Shown here piece by piece: positions 4,485 through 8,237 of a stretch of DNA of 8,237 nucleotides (positions within the stretch are counted from its first letter, which is position 1; the number at the start of each line of letters is the position of its first letter). The stretch spans positions 1 through 8,237 of the forward strand of contig JAHEEL010000102.1 of NCBI GenBank assembly GCA_024640745.1, given 5' to 3'. This stretch comes from Actinomycetes bacterium. GTDB lineage: Bacteria > Actinomycetota > Acidimicrobiia > Spongiisociales > UBA5794. The position numbers and the translations under genes are program-made. The notes below the pieces were generated by a model. That model was given only the letters and a program-made list of their open reading frames with translations. It did not search any database and was not told the origin of the DNA.

Positions 4485-6274
4485 CGACACGCTCGCGCGC
4501 GCCCATCTCCCGGATGATCCTGAAGCTCATCCGGAACCAGCCGGTTCGCTACGGCGCGAGCTTGCTCCTCTGGATCACCATCTGGTCCATGCCGGTGCTC
4601 GTCGGCCTGGTGGTCGCGGCCTTCTTCGATCAGCTCTCCGGCGAGGCGGCCGGATGGAACCTGCCGACGATTCTCGCTGCGTTGTGGGCGTACGTAGCGG
4701 CGCGCATCGCGATGGTGTTCGGGGGAATGCGTCTCCACTCCGAAGTCCTGTTCCGTGCCGGGGCCTCCATGCGGAGTTCGATGCTCTCATGGATCTTCTC
4801 GCTGCCCGGAGCGCGTCCCCTCGACGAGACGCCGGGTGAGGTCGTGTCGCGCTTTCGCGACGACGTGGACCACACGATCGAGGCGATGGACTTCACGGTT
4901 GACTTCGTCGGCTCAACGGTATCCGCCATCGTCGCGGTGGTCCTGCTATTTGCAATCGACCCGGTCATCACGTTGGTCGTGTTCGCACCCGTCGCAATCA
5001 TCATCCTCATCGTGAGCCGCACGGGTTCGACCATCCGCCGGTACCGGACGGCCGCGCGGGAATCAACCGAAGCGATCACCGGGTTCCTCGGAGAGACGTT
5101 CGGCTCGGTGCAGTCGGTCAAAGTCGCCGGAGCGGAAGGCACCATGCTGGCGCACTTCGACGACCTCAATGCTGTTCGCCGCAAGATGATGGTGCGTGAC
5201 CGCACATTCACCGCGGGCCTCGAGGCGGTGTTCCACAACACCGTCAGCATCGGCACCGGCCTGATCCTGATCCTCACGGCGGGCTCGATCTCGACCGATG
5301 GCTCGGCCGGCATCACGGTTGGCGAGTTCAGCCTCTTCGTCTACCTCCTCGCGATGGTCACCGATTCTGCGTACTTCGTGGGCCTGTTCCTTGCGCGTAT
5401 CAAACAGGCGGGCGTCTCGGCGGATCGCATGATCTCCTTGATGCGGGGAGCAACGTGGAAGGACGTCGTCACCCACCGCGACCTCTTTGCGCCTGCGGCA
5501 CCCGCGATCCGGCCGGGAGAAGGCGCAACGCTGACGGCTCGATCGAGCAACGAACCCATCGTTTCCGCTCGCGGCCTCACCTACCGCTATGCGTCTTCCG
5601 GTGCGGGGATCGACTCGGTCGACCTCGACGTTCAGGCGGGGCAATTCGTCGTCGTGACCGGTCGCATCGGATCGGGGAAGACAACCCTGCTCCGAAGCGT
5701 GCTCGGTCTCCTGCCGCTCGACGCCGGCACGATTGCGTGGAAGGGCACCGAGGTCCACAACCCGAAGGCGTTCATGCAACCGCCCCGCACCGCCTACACG
5801 CCGCAAGTGCCCCGCCTGTTCTCGCTCACGCTCGAGCAGAACCTGGAGCTCGGTGTCTCGGCAAGCCGCGAGGAGGTTGCCGACGCGATCCGCACGGCGA
5901 CGATGGAGCACGACGTCGCGGCCATGCCCGACGGCCTCGAGACGATGGTGGGCCCCCGCGGGGTTCGCCTGTCGGGAGGCCAGATCCAGCGCTCGGCGGC
6001 TGCACGAATGCTCGTGCGCCGGCCGGACCTCCTGGTGTTCGACGACCTGTCGAGCGCGCTCGACGTCGAGACCGAACAGCTCCTGTGGGAGCGGCTGTTC
6101 TCCGACGGCTCGGGAGCAACGGCTCTTGTGGTGTCCCACCGTCGACCCGCACTCCGGCGCGCCGACCACATCATCGTGATGCACGATGGGGCGATCGTGG
6201 CCCAAGGAACAGCCGACGAACTCCTCGAGTCGAGCAACGAGTTCCGCCACTTGTGGTTCGGCGAACCGGACTGA
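4481..6274 (+). CDS. ABC exporter half-transporter, degenerate-site subunit
   Basis: The 597-residue protein has an ABC1-type membrane domain (six hydrophobic segments, the first near 24-49 and 62-82) with the motif GEVVSRFRDDVD (119-130), then a nucleotide-binding domain. Walker A is GRIGSGKTT (394-402), the Q-loop glutamine is Q442, the signature LSGGQ (497-501) is canonical and the switch histidine is H553. Walker B ends D521-D522, so the catalytic Glu is replaced by Asp. This site should bind but barely hydrolyse ATP. Its partner's signature is also altered (LSAGQ), and those two changes fall in the same composite site. That is the known asymmetry of heterodimeric exporters such as TM287/288 and BmrCD. 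The start overlaps the previous stop by four bases, so the two genes form one operon. No U-rich terminator is visible downstream, only the heptamer array at 6327. Confidence 0.93.
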   Translation: MTTRSRAPISRMILKLIRNQPVRYGASLLLWITIWSMPVLVGLVVAAFFDQLSGEAAGWNLPTILAALWAYVAARIAMVFGGMRLHSEVLFRAGASMRSSMLSWIFSLPGARPLDETPGEVVSRFRDDVDHTIEAMDFTVDFVGSTVSAIVAVVLLFAIDPVITLVVFAPVAIIILIVSRTGSTIRRYRTAARESTEAITGFLGETFGSVQSVKVAGAEGTMLAHFDDLNAVRRKMMVRDRTFTAGLEAVFHNTVSIGTGLILILTAGSISTDGSAGITVGEFSLFVYLLAMVTDSAYFVGLFLARIKQAGVSADRMISLMRGATWKDVVTHRDLFAPAAPAIRPGEGATLTARSSNEPIVSARGLTYRYASSGAGIDSVDLDVQAGQFVVVTGRIGSGKTTLLRSVLGLLPLDAGTIAWKGTEVHNPKAFMQPPRTAYTPQVPRLFSLTLEQNLELGVSASREEVADAIRTATMEHDVAAMPDGLETMVGPRGVRLSGGQIQRSAAARMLVRRPDLLVFDDLSSALDVETEQLLWERLFSDGSGATALVVSHRRPALRRADHIIVMHDGAIVAQGTADELLESSNEFRHLWFGEPD

Positions 6275-6326
6275 CGCCTCGGGCAAAGAACCAAGACGAA
6301 CGAGCAACAAAGAGACCGGACCCGTC

Positions 6327-6361
6327 GCGCTCTTGGCTCCTAGCTCTTAGCTCTTAGCTCT
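6327..6361. repeat. Short 7-bp-period tandem repeat (TAGCTCT)
   Basis: Three perfect adjoining copies of TAGCTCT occupy 6341-6361, preceded in phase by the degenerate units TGGCTCC (6334-6340) and GCGCTCT (6327-6333). The array lies between the stop of the second ABC gene (6274) and the opposing stop of the FKBP gene (6365-6367). Each core contains the palindrome AGCT. It has the same 7-bp period and convergent position as the array at 67-195, but a different unit sequence. Confidence 0.8.
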
Positions 6362-6364
6362 CGC

Positions 6365-6898
6365 TCACGGTCTCGTGATCGCAAGCACCTCGATCGAGAA
6401 CGTCAGGGCCTCGCCGGCAAGGGAGTGATTCACATCGAGGAGGACCGTGTCGTCGTTGACTTCGAGCACGACGGCCGGTTGGCCGGTGTTGAGGTAGACC
6501 TCGTCCCCAACGGCGACATCGCTTTGATCGGGACCGTACGGCACCTCGACAACGTTCTCCTCTGACCGCTCTCCGTAGGCGTCGGCGGGCTCGATTCGGA
6601 CCGTGCGCGTTTCTCCGACCTTGAGCCCGCGTACGGCGTCGTCGAAGCCGGGGATGACTTCGCCGGCGCCGACGGTGAACGTGTACGGTGTGCCGCGCTC
6701 TCGGGACGAGTCGAAGGTGGAACCGTCGTCGAGAGTTCCGTCGTAGTGGACCTCGACGAGGTCGCCGTCCTGAACCATGAAACCTCCAGCGGTGGTGGAC
6801 AAGGCCGTTCCCGCATCGGCAGCACCCTCGTCGGACGAGCATCCTGCCACCACGAGCGCCAGCGCGATCATGCTGAACATGAGATGGCGCTTGAGCAT
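6365..6898 (-). CDS. Lipoprotein FKBP-type peptidyl-prolyl isomerase, SlyD-like
   Basis: The 177-residue protein begins with a lipoprotein signal peptide: KR near the N-terminus, a hydrophobic core (6-18) and lipobox VAGC with C20 as the lipidation site. An FKBP fold follows from about residue 46, with VEVHYDGTLDDGSTFDSS (48-65) and VGAGEVIPGFDDAVRGLKVG (76-95). An insert-in-flap domain (about 111-158) and the SlyD hallmark DVNHSLAGEALTF (155-167) complete it. It should catalyse proline cis-trans isomerisation and hold unfolded chains, here anchored outside the cytoplasmic membrane. SlyD of E. coli is cytoplasmic with a His/Cys-rich metal-binding tail; this protein lacks the tail and carries a lipid anchor instead. 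GGGAG six bases before the ATG supports the start, though M7 and M10 are possible. It is divergent from the small gene at 6974. Confidence 0.9.
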   Translation of the reverse strand: MLKRHLMFSMIALALVVAGCSSDEGAADAGTALSTTAGGFMVQDGDLVEVHYDGTLDDGSTFDSSRERGTPYTFTVGAGEVIPGFDDAVRGLKVGETRTVRIEPADAYGERSEENVVEVPYGPDQSDVAVGDEVYLNTGQPAVVLEVNDDTVLLDVNHSLAGEALTFSIEVLAITRP

Positions 6899-6915
6899 TT
6901 GGTGCTCCCGGTCGA

Positions 6916-6921
6916 TGTATA
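6916..6921 (-). promoter_or_regulatory. Possible -10 box of the FKBP lipoprotein gene
   Basis: TATACA on the minus strand is the most AT-rich hexamer of the 75-bp divergent gap. It would start transcription about ten bases before the ATG, just at the GGGAG ribosome binding site. No -35 match is seen. Confidence 0.4.
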
Positions 6922-6942
6922 CGAATATGAGAGCCTACGGCG

Positions 6943-6948
6943 TACCCT
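6943..6948 (+). promoter_or_regulatory. Possible -10 box of the 64-aa protein gene
   Basis: TACCCT on the plus strand is the same hexamer used before the gene at 785. It would start transcription near 6955, about 19 bases before the ATG at 6974. No clear Shine-Dalgarno lies in between. Confidence 0.35.
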
Positions 6949-6973
6949 CCGGTAAGCGAGTGAACGAGTAGCG

Positions 6974-7168
6974 ATGACAGCCGAACGAACGAACACAACA
7001 GCCCCGACCATCGAGACCGTCGAGTTCATCGATACGTGGCTGGGAGAGAACGCCATGTGGGTCGACTCGCGGGTGATGGACTTCGCACTCGACGTTCGCA
7101 CCCTGCTTTCCTCCTCAACGCCGTCGGAACTCGACGATCTCGAGCCTTCCGGAGCCGAAGCCTCGTAA
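6974..7168 (+). CDS. Small acidic protein of unknown function (64 aa)
   Basis: Sixty-four codons with genome-typical codon use (mostly C or G at third positions) encode a soluble acidic protein. A disordered, Thr-rich N-terminus (1-12) and Ser/Glu-rich C-terminus (48-64) flank a core of about 30 residues, TVEFIDTWLGENAMWVDSRV followed by MDFALDVRTLL, that looks like two amphipathic helices. There is no signal peptide, membrane segment or metal motif, and I do not recognise the family. It is divergent from the FKBP lipoprotein gene and 42 bases upstream of the acyl-CoA dehydrogenase gene, which has its own promoter. The start lacks a strong Shine-Dalgarno. A non-coding frame is unlikely given the codon pattern but cannot be excluded. 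Confidence 0.65.
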   Translation: MTAERTNTTAPTIETVEFIDTWLGENAMWVDSRVMDFALDVRTLLSSSTPSELDDLEPSGAEAS

Positions 7169-7198
7169 CTGCACCAACCGCCACTCGTGCACGGCGCC

Positions 7199-7204
7199 TA
7201 TTCT
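7199..7204 (+). promoter_or_regulatory. -10 box of a leaderless promoter for the acyl-CoA dehydrogenase
   Basis: TATTCT ends 6 bases before the ATG at 7211, the gap expected if transcription begins at the A of the start codon. The bases between (CGGGCC) hold no Shine-Dalgarno, and no -35 element is evident. The box also fixes 7211 as the start of the gene. Confidence 0.6.
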
Positions 7205-7210
7205 CGGGCC

Positions 7211-8237
7211 ATGGCTGACTTCACACCCCCGTTGCGCGACATCAAGTTCAATCTGCGGCACATCGCGGACCTCGACGACATCATCAGCTATCCCGGCTTC
7301 GAGCACGTCGACCCGGACACCATCGACGGCGCGCTCGACGAGGCAGGAAGATTCATGGCCGAAGTCATCGCCCCGACCAACCGGACCGGCGACGAGGTCG
7401 GCTGCACGTTGGCCGACGGAACCGTGACGACACCCGATGCCTTCAAGGGTGCCTGGCGCAAGTACGTCGACGCCGGATGGAGCGCCGTCTCCGGCCCACC
7501 CGAGTACGGCGGCCATGGGTTCCCCGAGACCGTTGGGTTCGCCATCTCCGAGATGTTCGTCACTGCCAATCTGGCGTTCTCGCTGAATCCCATGCTCACC
7601 GGGTCGGCCATCACCGTCATTCGCGACCATGCAAGCGACGCGCTGCGCGAAACGTACCTCGAGAAGCTCATCACGGCAGAGTGGACCGGCACGATGGTCC
7701 TCACCGAGAGCGAAGCCGGATCCGACCTCGGAGTGCTTCGCACGCAAGCCGTCCCCGCCGACGATGGGACGTATCGGATCAGTGGATCGAAGATCTTCAT
7801 CACGTGGGGCGACCACGATCTCTCCGACAATGTGGTGCATCTCGTTCTCGCCCGTCTTCCCGATGCTCCGGCAGGAACCAGGGGTATCTCCCTCTTCGTC
7901 GTCCCCAAGATGGTCGTCGCCGACGACGGCTCCGTCGGCAAACGCAACAACGTCGAGACAGTCTCGATCGAACACAAGCTCGGCATCCACGCCAGCCCAA
8001 CGTGCGTGCTCTCGTTCGATCGGTCGATCGGCTACCTGGTCGGCGAACCCAACCACGGCATGCGCTACATGTTTGCGATGATGAACCAGGCGCGACGAGA
8101 AGTGGGACTCGAGGGCTTGGGGATCGCCGAACGCGCCTACCAGCAGGCGGTTTCATACGCACAGGAGCGACGACAAGGTCGTGCCATCGGGACGCCGAGG
8201 GGCGAGATGTCGCCGATCATCGAGCATCCCGACGTGC
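7211..8237 (+). CDS. Acyl-CoA dehydrogenase, DmdC/FadE5-type (3' end outside window)
   Basis: The frame is open from ATG 7211 to the window edge, giving 342 residues of a protein usually near 600. The N-terminal extension typical of this clade is present (PPLRDIKFNL at 6-15). The flavin-binding middle domain follows: WTGTMVLTESEAGSDLG (158-174), SGSKIFITWGDHD (191-203), HLVLARLPDAP and GISLFVVPK (ending about 232). Then comes HKLGIHASPTC (255-265). These are the hallmarks of the subfamily that includes 3-methylmercaptopropionyl-CoA dehydrogenase (DmdC) and mycobacterial FadE5. It should oxidise an acyl-CoA to the 2-enoyl-CoA with FAD, in the cytoplasm. The catalytic Glu of the C-terminal domain lies beyond the window, so the exact substrate cannot be judged. 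The leaderless -10 box supports the start. Confidence 0.92.
   Translation, partial: MADFTPPLRDIKFNLRHIADLDDIISYPGFEHVDPDTIDGALDEAGRFMAEVIAPTNRTGDEVGCTLADGTVTTPDAFKGAWRKYVDAGWSAVSGPPEYGGHGFPETVGFAISEMFVTANLAFSLNPMLTGSAITVIRDHASDALRETYLEKLITAEWTGTMVLTESEAGSDLGVLRTQAVPADDGTYRISGSKIFITWGDHDLSDNVVHLVLARLPDAPAGTRGISLFVVPKMVVADDGSVGKRNNVETVSIEHKLGIHASPTCVLSFDRSIGYLVGEPNHGMRYMFAMMNQARREVGLEGLGIAERAYQQAVSYAQERRQGRAIGTPRGEMSPIIEHPDV

Noticed and set aside
6255..6267. GGTTCG-G-CGAACC hairpin as terminator of the ABC operon
   Set aside because: It lies within the last codons of the gene and has no U tract after it.
5063..6310. Long minus-strand frame opposite the second ABC gene
   Set aside because: It is a shadow frame of GC-rich coding DNA: Arg/His/Asp-rich, no domain seen, and opposite a clearly functional gene. 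The same holds for 2826-3596, 3759-4490 and 7115-8056.

Overview
The window is high-GC DNA, nearly all coding on one strand or the other. Third codon positions are G/C-rich, and several start codons sit 6-8 bases behind a TAnnnT-type -10 box with no Shine-Dalgarno, which suggests leaderless mRNAs. Together with a DmdC/FadE-type acyl-CoA dehydrogenase, this points to an actinobacterium, possibly an uncultured Acidimicrobiia-type lineage. That placement is inference: there is no rRNA or other marker gene.

Layout: the left edge holds the probable last 17 codons of a plus-strand gene (2-55). A 7-bp-period tandem repeat array with an inverted arm follows (67-195), then a minus-strand unknown gene with a possible PH-like strand pattern (198-785). 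Its start is about 50 bp from that of a divergent CPBP-family membrane protease (836-1681), and both have leaderless-type promoters. The protease converges on a minus-strand zinc-ribbon, single-TM protein (1706-2434), with a perfect hairpin between them.

The centre holds the most interesting element. A plus-strand leader (about 2484-2723) carries a TTGACA promoter element, a 21-codon ORF with its own Shine-Dalgarno, and a strong intrinsic terminator. Four segments can pair as 1:2, 2:3 and 3:4, as in a ribosome-controlled attenuator. Downstream is a translationally coupled pair of ABC half-exporters (2724-4484 and 4481-6274). One has the catalytic Walker B glutamate and a variant LSAGQ signature; the other has Asp in place of Glu and a canonical LSGGQ. 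Together they should form an asymmetric heterodimeric exporter. Leader peptide plus terminator plus heterodimeric ABC exporter parallels BmrB-BmrCD of Bacillus subtilis, where ribosome-targeting antibiotics relieve attenuation. Here that is a hypothesis drawn from sequence.

On the right, a second 7-bp-period array lies between the ABC operon and a convergent gene for a lipoprotein SlyD-like FKBP prolyl isomerase (6365-6898, minus). Divergent from it is a 64-aa unknown protein (6974-7168). The window ends inside an acyl-CoA dehydrogenase (7211 to the edge), whose start is 6 bases behind a TATTCT box. Both heptamer arrays lie between converging 3' ends of genes.
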